64,000 nucleotides of DNA from Chitinophaga qingshengii (GTDB lineage: Bacteria; Bacteroidota; Bacteroidia; Chitinophagales; Chitinophagaceae): assembly GCF_014529935.1 (NCBI RefSeq), contig NZ_JACVFC010000001.1, positions 2,108,001-2,172,000 of the forward strand, given 5' to 3'. Of the stretch, positions 26,372 through 35,346 are shown one piece after another. Position numbers and translations under genes: made by a program. Numbering within the stretch: the stretch's first letter is position 1; every line of letters starts with the position of its first letter. The notes below the pieces were generated by a model, which worked only from the letters and a program-made list of their open reading frames with translations, ran no database searches and had not been told where the DNA came from.

Positions 26372-28642
26372 ATGGTGTTTGATATTGACATGATTAAAAA
26401 AGTGTATGCGGCACTACCGGGTAAAGTGGAAGCGACCCGTCAGCTGTTAGGCCGTCCGCTCACACTTGCCGAAAAGATTTTATACGCACACCTGTATGCA
26501 CCAACTACCACGCCTTTTGAAAGAGGCAAATCCTACGTTGAATTTGCGCCGGACCGTGTAGCCATGCAGGATGCAACCGCTCAGATGGCGTTGCTCCAGT
26601 TTATGACTGCCGGCCGTGAAAAAGTTGCGGTTCCCTCCACAGTACACTGTGACCACCTGATACAAGCCAAAGTAGGCGCCACACAGGATTTGGCGGCTGC
26701 TGTTGACACTAATAAAGAAGTTTACGATTTCCTTTCTTCCATTTCTGACAAATACGGTATTGGTTTCTGGAAACCAGGTGCCGGTATCATTCACCAGGTA
26801 GTGCTGGAAAACTATGCATTCCCCGGCGGTATGATGATTGGTACCGACTCCCATACGCCTAATGCCGGCGGTCTGGGTATGCTGGCTATCGGTGTTGGCG
26901 GTGCTGACGCGGTAGACGTAATGGCCGGCCTTCCCTGGGAGCTGAAAATGCCGAAACTGATCGGTGTGAAGCTGACTGGTAAAATGAGTGGCTGGACTTC
27001 CGCCAAAGACGTTATCCTGAAAGTAGCGGGTATCCTGACTGTAAAAGGCGGTACCGGTGCGATCGTGGAATACTTCGGCGAAGGTGCAGACAGCCTGAGC
27101 GCCACCGGTAAAGGCACTATCTGTAACATGGGTGCTGAAATCGGTGCTACCTGCTCCGTATTTGCCTACGACAGCAAAATGGCCGACTACCTGAAAGTGA
27201 CCAGCAGAGCAGAAGTTGCTGCCCTGGCCGATGCGGTGAAAGAACACCTGCGTCCGGACGCTGAAGTGTATGCAGATCCTAAAAAATACTACGACGAAGT
27301 AATCGAGATCAACCTGGATGAACTGGAACCTCATGTAAACGGTCCGTTCACACCGGATCTGGCATGGCCTATCTCCAAATTCGCCCAGGCTATCAAGGAA
27401 AACAACTGGCCTGAAAAGCTGGAAGTAGCCCTGATCGGTTCCTGCACCAACTCTTCCTACGAAGATATCTCCCGTTCTGCGTCTCTGGCTAAACAAGCCA
27501 TCGACAAACAACTGGACATGAAATCTGAGTTCACCATCACCCCAGGTTCTGAACTGGTACGTTATACCATCGAAAGAGACGGCCTGCTGTCTACTTTCGA
27601 CCAGGTTGGAGGTGTAGTACTGGCTAACGCCTGCGGTCCCTGCATCGGTCAATGGGCCCGTCACATCGACGATCCCAACCGTAAGAACTCTATCATCACT
27701 TCCTTCAACCGTAACTTCGCGAAAAGAAACGACGGCCTGGCTTCTACCCACGCATTCGTAGCTTCTCCTGAAATCGTGACAGCACTGGCTATTGCAGGTG
27801 ACCTCACCTTTAACCCGCTGACTGACACCCTGAAAAACAAAAACGGTGAAGACGTGAAACTGGACGAACCAACCGGTTATGAACTGCCGGTGAAAGGTTT
27901 CGCGGTAGATGACGCTGGTTACCAGGCGCCTGCTGAAGATGGCAGCAAAGTACAGGTGATCGTATCTCCCACTTCCGACCGTCTGCAGCTGCTGGAAGCA
28001 TTCCCTGCATGGGAAGGCACCGATCTGAAAGGTCTGAAACTGCTCATCAAAGCTAAAGGCAAATGTACCACAGACCACATCTCCATGGCCGGTCCATGGC
28101 TGAAATACCGCGGTCACCTGGATAACATCTCCAACAACATGCTGATCGGCGCGGTAAACGCGTTCAACGATAAAACAGATACCGTTAAGAACTCCCTCAC
28201 CGGTGCATACGGTGCTGTTCCCGCTACCATGCGTGCTTACAAAGCTGCCGGTCTCGGTGCAGTAGTAGTAGGTGACGAAAACTACGGTGAAGGCTCCAGC
28301 CGCGAACACGCTGCGATGGAACCCCGCCACCTCGGCGTTCGTGCTATCCTGGTGAAATCTTTCGCCCGTATCCACGAAACCAACCTGAAAAAACAAGGTA
28401 TGCTGGGTCTGACTTTCGCCAACAAAGAAGACTACGACAAAATCCAGGAAGACGATACCATCGATATCGTTGGCCTGACTACCTTCGCTCCAGGTAAACC
28501 ACTCTCCGTGGTACTGCATCACAAAGATGGCAGCACCGACGAATTCGCTGTAAACCACACTTACAACGAACAACAGATCGAGTGGTTCAAAGCCGGCGGC
28601 GCCCTGAACGTAATCCGTGCAGAAGCAGCCAAAAACAAATAA
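26372..28642 (+). CDS. acn: Aconitate hydratase (mitochondrial-type aconitase)
   Basis: Aconitase interconverts citrate and isocitrate in the TCA cycle and holds a [4Fe-4S] cluster. The 756 residues are typical of the mitochondrial-type A subclass. Cluster ligands are Cys358 (GSCTNSS), Cys421 and Cys424 ([10 protein letters not shown]), the same numbers as in the classical mitochondrial enzyme. Other hallmarks are [13 protein letters not shown] near the N-terminus, [11 protein letters not shown], and the swivelling-domain motif [19 protein letters not shown], which contains the active-site serine. It is a single-gene unit ending in a strong terminator. Codon use is strongly biased, consistent with high expression, and this leaves a long unused open frame on the other strand. 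Confidence 0.97.
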   Translation: MVFDIDMIKKVYAALPGKVEATRQLLGRPLTLAEKILYAHLYAPTTTPFERGKSYVEFAPDRVAMQDATAQMALLQFMTAGREKVAVPSTVHCDHLIQAKVGATQDLAAAVDTNKEVYDFLSSISDKYGIGFWKPGAGIIHQVVLENYAFPGGMMIGTDSHTPNAGGLGMLAIGVGGADAVDVMAGLPWELKMPKLIGVKLTGKMSGWTSAKDVILKVAGILTVKGGTGAIVEYFGEGADSLSATGKGTICNMGAEIGATCSVFAYDSKMADYLKVTSRAEVAALADAVKEHLRPDAEVYADPKKYYDEVIEINLDELEPHVNGPFTPDLAWPISKFAQAIKENNWPEKLEVALIGSCTNSSYEDISRSASLAKQAIDKQLDMKSEFTITPGSELVRYTIERDGLLSTFDQVGGVVLANACGPCIGQWARHIDDPNRKNSIITSFNRNFAKRNDGLASTHAFVASPEIVTALAIAGDLTFNPLTDTLKNKNGEDVKLDEPTGYELPVKGFAVDDAGYQAPAEDGSKVQVIVSPTSDRLQLLEAFPAWEGTDLKGLKLLIKAKGKCTTDHISMAGPWLKYRGHLDNISNNMLIGAVNAFNDKTDTVKNSLTGAYGAVPATMRAYKAAGLGAVVVGDENYGEGSSREHAAMEPRHLGVRAILVKSFARIHETNLKKQGMLGLTFANKEDYDKIQEDDTIDIVGLTTFAPGKPLSVVLHHKDGSTDEFAVNHTYNEQQIEWFKAGGALNVIRAEAAKNK

Positions 28643-28674
28643 GCATTCAACCCAACGTTGAATATATCATGTGG

Positions 28675-28704
28675 AAAACGGGCAGATCATTCTGCCCGTT
28701 TTTC
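28675..28704 (+). terminator. Terminator of acn
   Basis: A perfect 12-bp stem (28675-28686/28691-28702) with a TCAT loop and a T run lies 32 nt after the stop. A small extra hairpin ATTCAAC/GTTGAAT lies at 28645-28663. Confidence 0.88.
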
Positions 28705-28738
28705 TTTTTAAATTGCCCCAGGAAAAATACATCGCCAT

Positions 28739-29368
28739 ATGTCCATACCCGTTATCAGCGACACCTGGACCCAGCTGAATCACCTGTATACCACGGATAC
28801 GCCCCTCGTTCAACAAACCCTCAGCGGTATGCTCGATGCGTATACCACTCCCCAACGACATTATCATAATCTTCAGCATATAACACACCTGCTGGCACTG
28901 CAACAGCAGTACGCCAGCCAGCTCCGGGAACCGGACGTAGTACAATACGCCATCTTCTTTCACGATGTCGTTTACGACGTATTACAACGCGACAACGAAG
29001 CACAAAGCGCCGTTGCCGCCACCCGCTACCTCCGGCAAACCAGCTTCCCGGCAGCCAAAACAGCGGCAGTAGAGGAATTTATTGTAGCTACCCAAACACA
29101 TGTCAACACACTGCAGAACACGGACCTGGACTACTTCCTGGACTTCGACCTGCAGATACTGGGCGCCCCGGCAGAGGATTACCAGGCTTATGTACAGCAA
29201 ATACGCCAGGAATACAGTGTCTACCCGGATATCATGTATCGTCCCGGCAGAAGAAAAGTATTACATCATTTTCTGGAGATGCCCGCCATTTACCGGACCC
29301 GTGATTTTCAACAACAATATGAAACGCAGGCCCGGCAAAACATACAGGCTGAACTGGATACTTTATAA
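28739..29368 (+). CDS. HD-domain metal-dependent phosphohydrolase (predicted)
   Basis: The 209-residue protein fits the HD-superfamily group described as predicted metal-dependent phosphohydrolases. Residues His41, His43 and His47 (QRHYHNLQHITHLL) and His75-Asp76 (FFHDVVYD) supply metal ligands. The conserved QSAVAATRYL and TQTHVNTLQNTDLDYFLDFDLQILG segments follow. The substrate is unknown; nucleotides are likely from the superfamily. It lies 10 nt upstream of the LOG-family gene, so the two are probably co-transcribed and may share a role in nucleotide metabolism. Confidence 0.82.
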   Translation: MSIPVISDTWTQLNHLYTTDTPLVQQTLSGMLDAYTTPQRHYHNLQHITHLLALQQQYASQLREPDVVQYAIFFHDVVYDVLQRDNEAQSAVAATRYLRQTSFPAAKTAAVEEFIVATQTHVNTLQNTDLDYFLDFDLQILGAPAEDYQAYVQQIRQEYSVYPDIMYRPGRRKVLHHFLEMPAIYRTRDFQQQYETQARQNIQAELDTL

Positions 29369-29377
29369 CGGAAACAA

Positions 29378-29965
29378 ATGCATATGAAAAACATCGTCGT
29401 TTTTTGTGGTTCCAGCGCCGGCAGTGAACCGGTTTACATGGAACAAGCCCGCCAACTGGGCGCAATACTGGCCCAACGCGGCATCGGATTGGTGTATGGC
29501 GGAGCCAAAGTAGGCCTCATGGGCGCCGTAGCGGACGGCGCACTGCAGGCAGGCGGTAAAGTGACAGGCGTACTTCCCCACTTTCTGCAACAGAAAGAAC
29601 TGGCGCATGCCGGTCTCACTGAGCTGATACTCGTTGACACCATGCATGAACGCAAAACCAAAATGAATGAACTGTCCGACGGCGTTATTGCGCTGCCCGG
29701 CGGTTTCGGTACCATGGAAGAATTGTTTGAAATGCTGACCTGGGGGCAATTGGGCCTGCATCGGAAACCCATTGGCATGCTCAATGTAAACGGCTTTTAC
29801 GATCCGTTGCATCAGCTGTCGCAAGCCATGACAGACAAGGGGTTCCTTTCTGCTTCCAACCGGGATATGCTGCTGTACAGCGATCAAATTGAGGACTTAT
29901 TAACCAGGATGGAGCAATACCAACCTGCTGAAAAGCCGAAGTGGATTACACCGGCGCAAAGTTAG
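29378..29965 (+). CDS. LOG-family protein (TIGR00730), putative nucleoside 5'-monophosphate phosphoribohydrolase
   Basis: The 195 residues have the Rossmann-like LOG fold: VFCGSSAGSEPVYMEQA at the start, GLVYGGAKVGLMGAVADGAL, the MHERKTKM element (89-96) and the catalytic PGGFGTMEE motif (107-115). Characterised relatives cleave the N-glycosidic bond of cytokinin riboside monophosphates or AMP. In non-plant-associated bacteria the natural substrate is uncertain. ATG codons at 29378 and 29384 are both possible starts. After the stop, a half copy of the CGCAAAG repeat separates it from a convergent gene. Confidence 0.9.
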   Translation: MHMKNIVVFCGSSAGSEPVYMEQARQLGAILAQRGIGLVYGGAKVGLMGAVADGALQAGGKVTGVLPHFLQQKELAHAGLTELILVDTMHERKTKMNELSDGVIALPGGFGTMEELFEMLTWGQLGLHRKPIGMLNVNGFYDPLHQLSQAMTDKGFLSASNRDMLLYSDQIEDLLTRMEQYQPAEKPKWITPAQS

Positions 29966-30000
29966 GCACGCAAGAAGTAGAGACCAGAGCGGATTTGAGT

Positions 30001-30045
30001 TCACGCAAAGACGCTAAGCAGCAAAGAGGCAAAGGAGCTGCTTCT
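30001..30045. repeat. Half copy of the CGCAAAGGCG repeat
   Basis: TCACGCAAAGACGCTAAGCAGC followed by AAAGAGGCAAAGGAGC resembles the left arm of the elements at 11541 and 43684, but the matching right arm is absent. It ends 4 nt before the TAA stop (30049-30051) of the leftward DUF4421 gene. Confidence 0.65.
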
Positions 30046-30048
30046 TTC

Positions 30049-31137
30049 TTACAGGTCCGCTGTTGGCGCGGCTGCTGCTTCCCTTGTTATGGAGCGGGTC
30101 CGCCACAACGGTTTCTTTAACGTAAAACGGCGGACCAGGCTCACGCGCAGATTACCCGTTCCAAAAGCCTGGTAGGTATGGGCTTCCGGCATTTTACTGC
30201 GGGTAGTCATGCCTACATAGTGCACGCCTGCGAAATAACGGCTGGAATTATACCCCAGCGACGCCCGTATGGTATTGCTGAACTGAAGTCCCACGCTATG
30301 GCTCACGGAGCCGTCATCATAATGTAAACCGGTTTTGGCCGCGCCCAGGCCGGTAGTGACCGAGATAGACAGGAAAAAATGCTGCCGGTACACAAACGTG
30401 TGTGCGTAACCGATATTGGCCGCCAGGCTGGCTATACCGCTTTTATAATAGTGTTGTTCCCGCAGGAAGGTAGTATCCGCGATATTGTAGGGCACCAGGG
30501 AAGAATCTCCCTTAATATTCGCCAGAAAAAATTCACCTCCCACAATAAAAGACCCTGCACTTTTTTTCTGATATTCATTTTGCAGGTTGGGCGCCCGGTA
30601 AGAGAATCGTTTATCATTAAAAATATACTGGACATTCAGGCCCAGTCCCCTGTTGCGGATATCGGGGCGCTGGGGATAAGGATTCTGCCTGGCATATTCT
30701 TTTCCGAATACTTTCTCCGGATTAGCGATATAATACCCTTTATAACTCTGTCCATAGAAATCCACCACCAGCTTCCGCAGGTAGATATGCGACTGCAGGT
30801 CGATATACCGGGTATTGCCGAACCGTTCATTATGCCGGTTGATAAAGGGGAAATTAAACCCCAGGTTGATGCCGATAAAGCGGTAGTTGGCCCCTACACC
30901 TATGTTGAAGGGGGTATTGGGCCGGTATAATATATCTTTCTTTTGTTTTCTGTCGATGATATCGTAGCTGGTGTACTTACGTGAGCCATACAGGCGGAAG
31001 GTGATATCTTCCGTATGATCTTCTATATAAGCGGTATCATTCTCCGTTTGCAGCCACTTTCCGAATTTGCCCTGGGCTGCTGCGCTGATACTGCTTCCAC
31101 ATACAATTGCCAGTGTTACTAAAGTGCGTTTGGTCAT
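30049..31137 (-). CDS. DUF4421 outer-membrane-type protein
   Basis: The start at 31137 (MTKRTLVTLAIVCGSSISAAAQ) gives a proper signal peptide and 362 residues; a longer frame from 31221 adds 28 unlikely residues. The mature part has the DUF4421 pattern: DITFRLYGSRKYTSYDII, FNIGVGANYRFIGINLGFNFP, repeated amphipathic strands and aromatic pairs, consistent with an outer-membrane barrel. The role is unknown. The C-terminal tail (RSITREAAAAPTADL) is unusual for a barrel that should end in an aromatic residue. The gene is 37 nt downstream of the phosphoesterase gene on the same strand. Confidence 0.8.
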   Translation of the reverse strand: MTKRTLVTLAIVCGSSISAAAQGKFGKWLQTENDTAYIEDHTEDITFRLYGSRKYTSYDIIDRKQKKDILYRPNTPFNIGVGANYRFIGINLGFNFPFINRHNERFGNTRYIDLQSHIYLRKLVVDFYGQSYKGYYIANPEKVFGKEYARQNPYPQRPDIRNRGLGLNVQYIFNDKRFSYRAPNLQNEYQKKSAGSFIVGGEFFLANIKGDSSLVPYNIADTTFLREQHYYKSGIASLAANIGYAHTFVYRQHFFLSISVTTGLGAAKTGLHYDDGSVSHSVGLQFSNTIRASLGYNSSRYFAGVHYVGMTTRSKMPEAHTYQAFGTGNLRVSLVRRFTLKKPLWRTRSITREAAAAPTADL

Positions 31138-31174
31138 AAGCGTTATTTGCGGTTGAAAATGCCCCTCACCGGAC

Positions 31175-31666
31175 TTATTTGGGCAATTCAATGACTTCCA
31201 GTTGTTCAATCCGGCCTTCATTGAGCTGAAACCGGAGTAAGGTTTTTACCTTATGCCATCCTTGCTGGCCACAGGCGCCCGGATTCATATGTAACAATTG
31301 CAGTGCCGGGTCGGGCATCACTTTTAAAATATGCGAATGCCCACAGATAAAGAGTTTAGGCGGATCTTTTTTCAGTATCTCACGGATACCGGGGGTATAT
31401 TTCCCCGGATAGCCGCCAATATGGGTCATTAACACCGCTACACCCTCCACGGTAAAGCGGAGTGTTTCGGGGTAACGGATACGGATATCCGCCCCATCGA
31501 TGTTGCCATAAACAGCCCTGAAAGGTTTAAATGCCTCCAGCTGGTCAGCCAGTTCTACATTGCCGATATCTCCCGCATGCCATATCTCATCTACCCCTTC
31601 GAAGTATTTAAACACCTGCGGATGCAAATAGCTGTGCGTATCCGACATTAACCCGATTTTTTTCAA
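31175..31666 (-). CDS. YfcE/MJ0936-family metallophosphodiesterase
   Basis: A 163-residue calcineurin-like phosphoesterase with all metal motifs: Asp9/His11 (MSDTHS), Asp33 (HAGDIG), GNID (54-57, where relatives usually have GNCD), His82 (MTHIGG) and GHSH (109-112). Enzymes of this small type hydrolyse phosphodiesters such as bis-pNPP or cyclic nucleotides in vitro; the physiological substrate is not known. It is divergent from purU, with only 46 nt between the start codons, so their promoters must overlap. Confidence 0.9.
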   Translation of the reverse strand: MKKIGLMSDTHSYLHPQVFKYFEGVDEIWHAGDIGNVELADQLEAFKPFRAVYGNIDGADIRIRYPETLRFTVEGVAVLMTHIGGYPGKYTPGIREILKKDPPKLFICGHSHILKVMPDPALQLLHMNPGACGQQGWHKVKTLLRFQLNEGRIEQLEVIELPK

Positions 31667-31712
31667 CGGAATTACTTTATAGCTTTATATGATTATTTTT
31701 TACTTTAGATCT

Positions 31713-32579
31713 ATGCAAAACTCCCCTGTACAAACGATCGCCTGCCTGTTGATTTGCTGTCCTGACCGGCCTGGTATTGTTGCCGGCGTATCTATGTTTT
31801 TTTTTCAACTCGGTGCAAATATACTCGATGCGAGTCAACACAGTACCGATCCGCGCGAAGGATTGTTTTTCATGCGGATGGAGATACAACTTGATATTAC
31901 TGACAGAGCCGCACTGGAACAGGATTTCCAGGAAAAAGTAGCCACTCCCCTTTCTATGGATTGGCAGCTTCATTACAGCGATCAGCGTAAAAAGATGGCC
32001 ATCATGGTATCTTCCTATGATCATTGCCTGATGGAGCTGCTGTGGCGCTGGCGCAACGGCGAGCTGGCAGTAGACATCCCGCTGGTCATTTCCAATCACA
32101 CCCTGCTGGAAAAAGAATGCACTGCCCTGGGTATTCCATTCCATTATCTCCCCGTTAATGCCGGCAATAAAGCCCAACAGGAACAAACCACTATCGGGCT
32201 GTTGCAGGAACACCAGGTAGATTTTACCGTACTGGCCCGTTATATGCAGATCCTGTCGCCCCGCTTTGTAGGGTTGTATCCCCAGCGGATTATCAACATA
32301 CATCACTCCTTTTTACCCGCCTTCGCCGGCGCCCGGCCTTACCTCAACGCCTATACGCGGGGAGTAAAGCTCATCGGCGCCACCGCCCACTATGTCACCA
32401 ACGAACTGGACGAAGGCCCTATCATTGAGCAGGATGTTGCCCGTGTGAGCCACAAACACTCCGTTGACGATCTCGTGATGCTGGGCCGGGATATAGAACG
32501 GCAGGTACTGACCCGTGCTGTAAAGGCGCATATTGAGAATAGGGTGATTGTGCACGGGAATAAAACAATCGTCTTCTAA
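31713..32579 (+). CDS. purU: Formyltetrahydrofolate deformylase
   Basis: PurU releases formate from 10-formyl-tetrahydrofolate, balancing one-carbon pools and supplying formate for purine synthesis. The ATG at 31713 gives 288 residues, near the ~280 of E. coli PurU; an ATG at 31689 adds eight residues. The N-terminal ACT domain starts at [24 protein letters not shown]. The formyltransferase domain shows the catalytic region [26 protein letters not shown] and [20 protein letters not shown]. The ACT domain of characterised homologues senses methionine and glycine. Confidence 0.95.
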   Translation: MQNSPVQTIACLLICCPDRPGIVAGVSMFFFQLGANILDASQHSTDPREGLFFMRMEIQLDITDRAALEQDFQEKVATPLSMDWQLHYSDQRKKMAIMVSSYDHCLMELLWRWRNGELAVDIPLVISNHTLLEKECTALGIPFHYLPVNAGNKAQQEQTTIGLLQEHQVDFTVLARYMQILSPRFVGLYPQRIINIHHSFLPAFAGARPYLNAYTRGVKLIGATAHYVTNELDEGPIIEQDVARVSHKHSVDDLVMLGRDIERQVLTRAVKAHIENRVIVHGNKTIVF

Positions 32580-32654
32580 CCGCAGGGCTAAGGGCTTCGC
32601 TGATCAGCGGGATTTAAGCGAATATCATTTCCGGGGATGAAACCCGGGGCTAAT

Positions 32655-32694
32655 AAAAAATCCCCGTTGATAACAGTATCAGCAGGGATTTTTT
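32655..32694. terminator. Bidirectional terminator between purU and a secreted-protein gene
   Basis: Arms AAAAAATCCC (32655-32664) and GGGATTTTTT (32685-32694) enclose a second imperfect stem (GTTGATA/TATCAGC). A and T runs flank the GC core on both sides, as expected between convergent genes. Confidence 0.8.
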
Positions 32695-32709
32695 TATGCT
32701 CGTTACAGC

Positions 32710-33312
32710 TTAGTGTTTATCTATAAACCTGGCCATTTTCTTTCCTGAAATAGCATATGCTTCCTTGATCCGTTCACCGGTATCGAAGTCCATACCCATG
32801 GCTACTCTGCCAGGGGCGTTATCCAGGGATATGGTGGCGATGGTTTTACTTTTATTGGCTGTTTCCACAATGCGTATTTCAGCATCGATGTAGGCGTTTT
32901 TACGCATCACGCCTACGTTGAAACCCGGCTCAACAAAAGTAGTATGAAAAATCAGGGTGTATTTGGCGTTGGCATAGTCGCCCACTTTAGTATCATCGCT
33001 GTTATCGTTAAAGAGTCTTTCGAAGCTGGGTTCAAAGCGGTCCTTACGATCATTTTTCCAGGCTTTGGCCCAGGTATCGCCTTTACCGGACTCTTTCTGG
33101 TTGTATTCAGTCGTTTTTTTCTGTACGTAATCCGCTTCATTATCGAACTTACCTACCTTGAGTTGATCATAGGTAAATTCAACATTCAGCTGTTTTTCAT
33201 TTTTCAATGCGGACAGGTCGCCATCCACCAGTTTAATTTTCTGCGCCATAGCGGGGACGCCTGCTGCGAGTAGCCATGCCACTGCCGCCATTTTAGGAAT
33301 TAATTTCATCAT
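32710..33312 (-). CDS. Secreted protein of unknown function
   Basis: The 200-residue product has a signal peptide (MMKLIPKMAAVAWLLAAGVPAMA-Q). The mature part is charged, with no further membrane segment: KLVDGDLSALKNEKQLNVEFTYDQL, a segment on AYADAEIRIVE-like strands (KNAYIDAEIRIVETANKSKTIATISLDNAPG), and a C-terminal helix KEAYAISGKKMARFIDKH. I recognise the pattern from Bacteroidota hypothetical proteins but not a functional family. It should be periplasmic. Its own promoter box (TAGCTTTG) lies 14 nt upstream. Confidence 0.7.
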   Translation of the reverse strand: MMKLIPKMAAVAWLLAAGVPAMAQKIKLVDGDLSALKNEKQLNVEFTYDQLKVGKFDNEADYVQKKTTEYNQKESGKGDTWAKAWKNDRKDRFEPSFERLFNDNSDDTKVGDYANAKYTLIFHTTFVEPGFNVGVMRKNAYIDAEIRIVETANKSKTIATISLDNAPGRVAMGMDFDTGERIKEAYAISGKKMARFIDKH

Positions 33313-33325
33313 AGGTGATTTTCGG

Positions 33326-33333
33326 CAAAGCTA
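33326..33333 (-). promoter_or_regulatory. Putative -7 box of the secreted-protein gene
   Basis: On the minus strand TAGCTTTG matches TAnnTTTG. It ends 13 nt before the ATG, predicting a leader of about 6-7 nt. Confidence 0.5.
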
Positions 33334-33410
33334 TGAAAAGGGGAAAAGCAGACCGTACGTATTTATACCTATTTTTCCGGCGTTCCTCTTTTTAGGTTAA
33401 CTTTAATACA

Positions 33411-34229
33411 ATGCTGAAAAACATTCTGCACGAGTACCTGGAGGCCGCCTGCGCCACTATTGTGACCGCGTTTGAGCAGCTCCCTCACCCCTCCCGCCGG
33501 CAACAAGCTATTCATGCGCTGCGGGTGGGGAGTAAGAAAGTCCGGGCCCTACTGGCCGTAGCAGCCGAAATACCCGGCTATCAGCTAAAAACCGGCTCCT
33601 ATCTGCGGGCACTTAAGCTGTTGCAAAACGTCGGCGGCATCTCCCGCGATACCCGTTTACAGGAACATTTCCTTACACAGCATGAAAAGACCATCGGCTG
33701 GCGTTTTTCCATCGCGCATTTGCTGTTAAAAACCCGGCTGGCTACGGCAGATGCTGCACTGGATGCATCGGTACAACGCCTTTCTGTTAAAAAACTAGCC
33801 AAACTACCCCATGCTTTCAAAGAAGCCATAGCAGACATTGATGAGGACGCCGCCATTGACGCCATCACGGACCACATGGCTACTGTGTACAGGGAAACTA
33901 CTTTACCGGAAAGTAAAGCCCCTGCCGCCGCCTGGCATGAGCTCCGGAAGCGGATGAAACAGTTATATTATCAACTCAGTATCCTCACCCAATTACCGCA
34001 TCATACACACCGGCACCGGGAACAGTTACGCCATACCAAAAAAGCCGGTGAATTATTGGGCCAATGGCATGATGCCAGCGAGTTATTGGTGTTCGTGAAA
34101 GAAACGGCAGCACATGTCAGAAGGGAAAAAATTCCGCTGCCCGAACAGGTTTCACAGCTGATAAAGCTGCTACAAAGAGAGACGAAGGAAAAGCTGGCAG
34201 AAAGCGTGAAACATTTACGGATTTTTTGA
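33411..34229 (+). CDS. CHAD-domain protein
   Basis: The 272 residues form an all-helical CHAD domain. Conserved histidines and basic residues appear in IHALRVGSKKVRALLAVAAE near the N-terminus and in WHELRKRMKQLYYQLSIL and LGQWHDASELLVF in the second half. CHAD domains bind inorganic polyphosphate and are often linked to polyphosphate granules or fused to CYTH triphosphatases; no such partner is nearby. The last six codons and the stop lie inside the left arm of a perfect 50-bp inverted repeat, so the very C-terminus (KHLRIF) is encoded by the repeat. Confidence 0.88.
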   Translation: MLKNILHEYLEAACATIVTAFEQLPHPSRRQQAIHALRVGSKKVRALLAVAAEIPGYQLKTGSYLRALKLLQNVGGISRDTRLQEHFLTQHEKTIGWRFSIAHLLLKTRLATADAALDASVQRLSVKKLAKLPHAFKEAIADIDEDAAIDAITDHMATVYRETTLPESKAPAAAWHELRKRMKQLYYQLSILTQLPHHTHRHREQLRHTKKAGELLGQWHDASELLVFVKETAAHVRREKIPLPEQVSQLIKLLQRETKEKLAESVKHLRIF

Positions 34230-34336
34230 TTTACGAATTTTGAAATTTAAAAATGCAGCGGAGAACATGTTATATGATGTAATCTTCGCTGCATTTTTAA
34301 ATTTCAAAATTCGTAAATCAAAAAATCCGTAAATGT
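34211..34336. repeat. Perfect 50-bp inverted repeat bridging two convergent genes
   Basis: The arms 34211-34260 and 34287-34336 are exactly complementary over 50 bp, separated by 26 nt. The left arm includes the last six codons and stop of the CHAD gene. The right arm ends one nucleotide before the TAG stop (34338-34340) of hutG. The arms contain GATTTACGAATTTT and the GC-rich tip GCAGCG. It can act as a terminator in both directions. Confidence 0.9.
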
Positions 34337-34337
34337 T

Positions 34338-35342
34338 CTATTCTTCTTCTCCGCAGTAAGCCATCAACGTTTCAAAGATGATAGCAGCGCCCAGTTTGGC
34401 TGTGCGGTTATCCTGATCGAGCGCGGGATTCAGTTCCGCCACGTCCACGCCCCGTACTTTTCCGCTATGCAGGATAGCCCTGTAACACTGCAGGAACATA
34501 CCACCCGGCAAGATTCCGTTGCAGGCAGCAGCACTTACACCTGGCGCAAAAGCAGCTGCAAATACGTCCAGGCAGGTAGTCAGGTATACGTGGTCTACCT
34601 GGCTGAGGAAATGTTGTATGGCAGCCAGGAGTGTGTCTTTATCATTAAGATGGAAGGCATCGGCGCCTACATAGGTAGCCCCTTCTTCACCGGCGATATT
34701 AAAGAGCTGGCGGGTATTACCGTTTTTCTGGATGCCGAGGGCGAGATACTGAAATGTTTCTTTGCTGTGTTTGCAGTCCTGCGCCAGTTGCCAGAAGCCG
34801 GTGCCGGAGCTGGGGCCTTCTTCACCCGGCACACGGATATCGAAGTGAGCATCGAAATTGATCAGTCCCAGGGTTCCCTTTTGCTGTATGAATTTGCGGA
34901 TACCACTGGCATGGCCATACGTAATTTCATGACCACCGCCCAGCAGTACGGGCAGGTAACCGGCCATCAGAATAGCTTGCACCGCTTCGCTGAGTACCAG
35001 CTGCGCTTCTTCCAGGGCGGTATCCACGCAAACGATATCACCGGCATCGAAGACGACTGCGTTTTCCGTGAAGTGAGCGGGGAAGTTGGCAATGGCCTTT
35101 CTCAGGGCGCCAGGGCCTTCAGCAGCGCCGATACGGCCTTTATTGCGGCGCACCCCTTCATCGCAGGCAAAGCCCAGGAATACGACCCCTTTCCGCCCTT
35201 TTTGCAGCGGTGGCAGCGGCGCCTGTAACAGGTCCACCGTGCGGATTACCTGATGCCAGCGCAGCAGGTCGGTTTCAGTACCATCGATACGGCCGGTCCA
35301 CACGCTGGCCGCCGTTGGCCGGTAACTATCCTTTGTTATCAT
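34338..35342 (-). CDS. hutG: Formimidoylglutamase
   Basis: HutG hydrolyses N-formimidoyl-L-glutamate to glutamate and formamide, the last step of this histidine route. The 334-residue protein belongs to the arginase/agmatinase superfamily with a binuclear manganese site. Ligand motifs are GGGHEITYGH, NFDAHFDIR and TTCLDVF, the last being the formimidoylglutamase variant of the arginase DVD motif. PGVSAAACNG also fits. It is the last gene of the hut operon, 4 nt after hutI. The stop codon abuts the 50-bp inverted repeat that probably terminates the operon. Confidence 0.93.
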   Translation of the reverse strand: MITKDSYRPTAASVWTGRIDGTETDLLRWHQVIRTVDLLQAPLPPLQKGRKGVVFLGFACDEGVRRNKGRIGAAEGPGALRKAIANFPAHFTENAVVFDAGDIVCVDTALEEAQLVLSEAVQAILMAGYLPVLLGGGHEITYGHASGIRKFIQQKGTLGLINFDAHFDIRVPGEEGPSSGTGFWQLAQDCKHSKETFQYLALGIQKNGNTRQLFNIAGEEGATYVGADAFHLNDKDTLLAAIQHFLSQVDHVYLTTCLDVFAAAFAPGVSAAACNGILPGGMFLQCYRAILHSGKVRGVDVAELNPALDQDNRTAKLGAAIIFETLMAYCGEEE

Positions 35343-35346
35343 AAGT

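Noticed and set aside
26480..28573. 697-codon open frame opposite aconitase
   Set aside because: It is the antisense shadow of a highly expressed gene with strong codon bias. The translation is rich in Phe, Val, His and Gly without any domain pattern.
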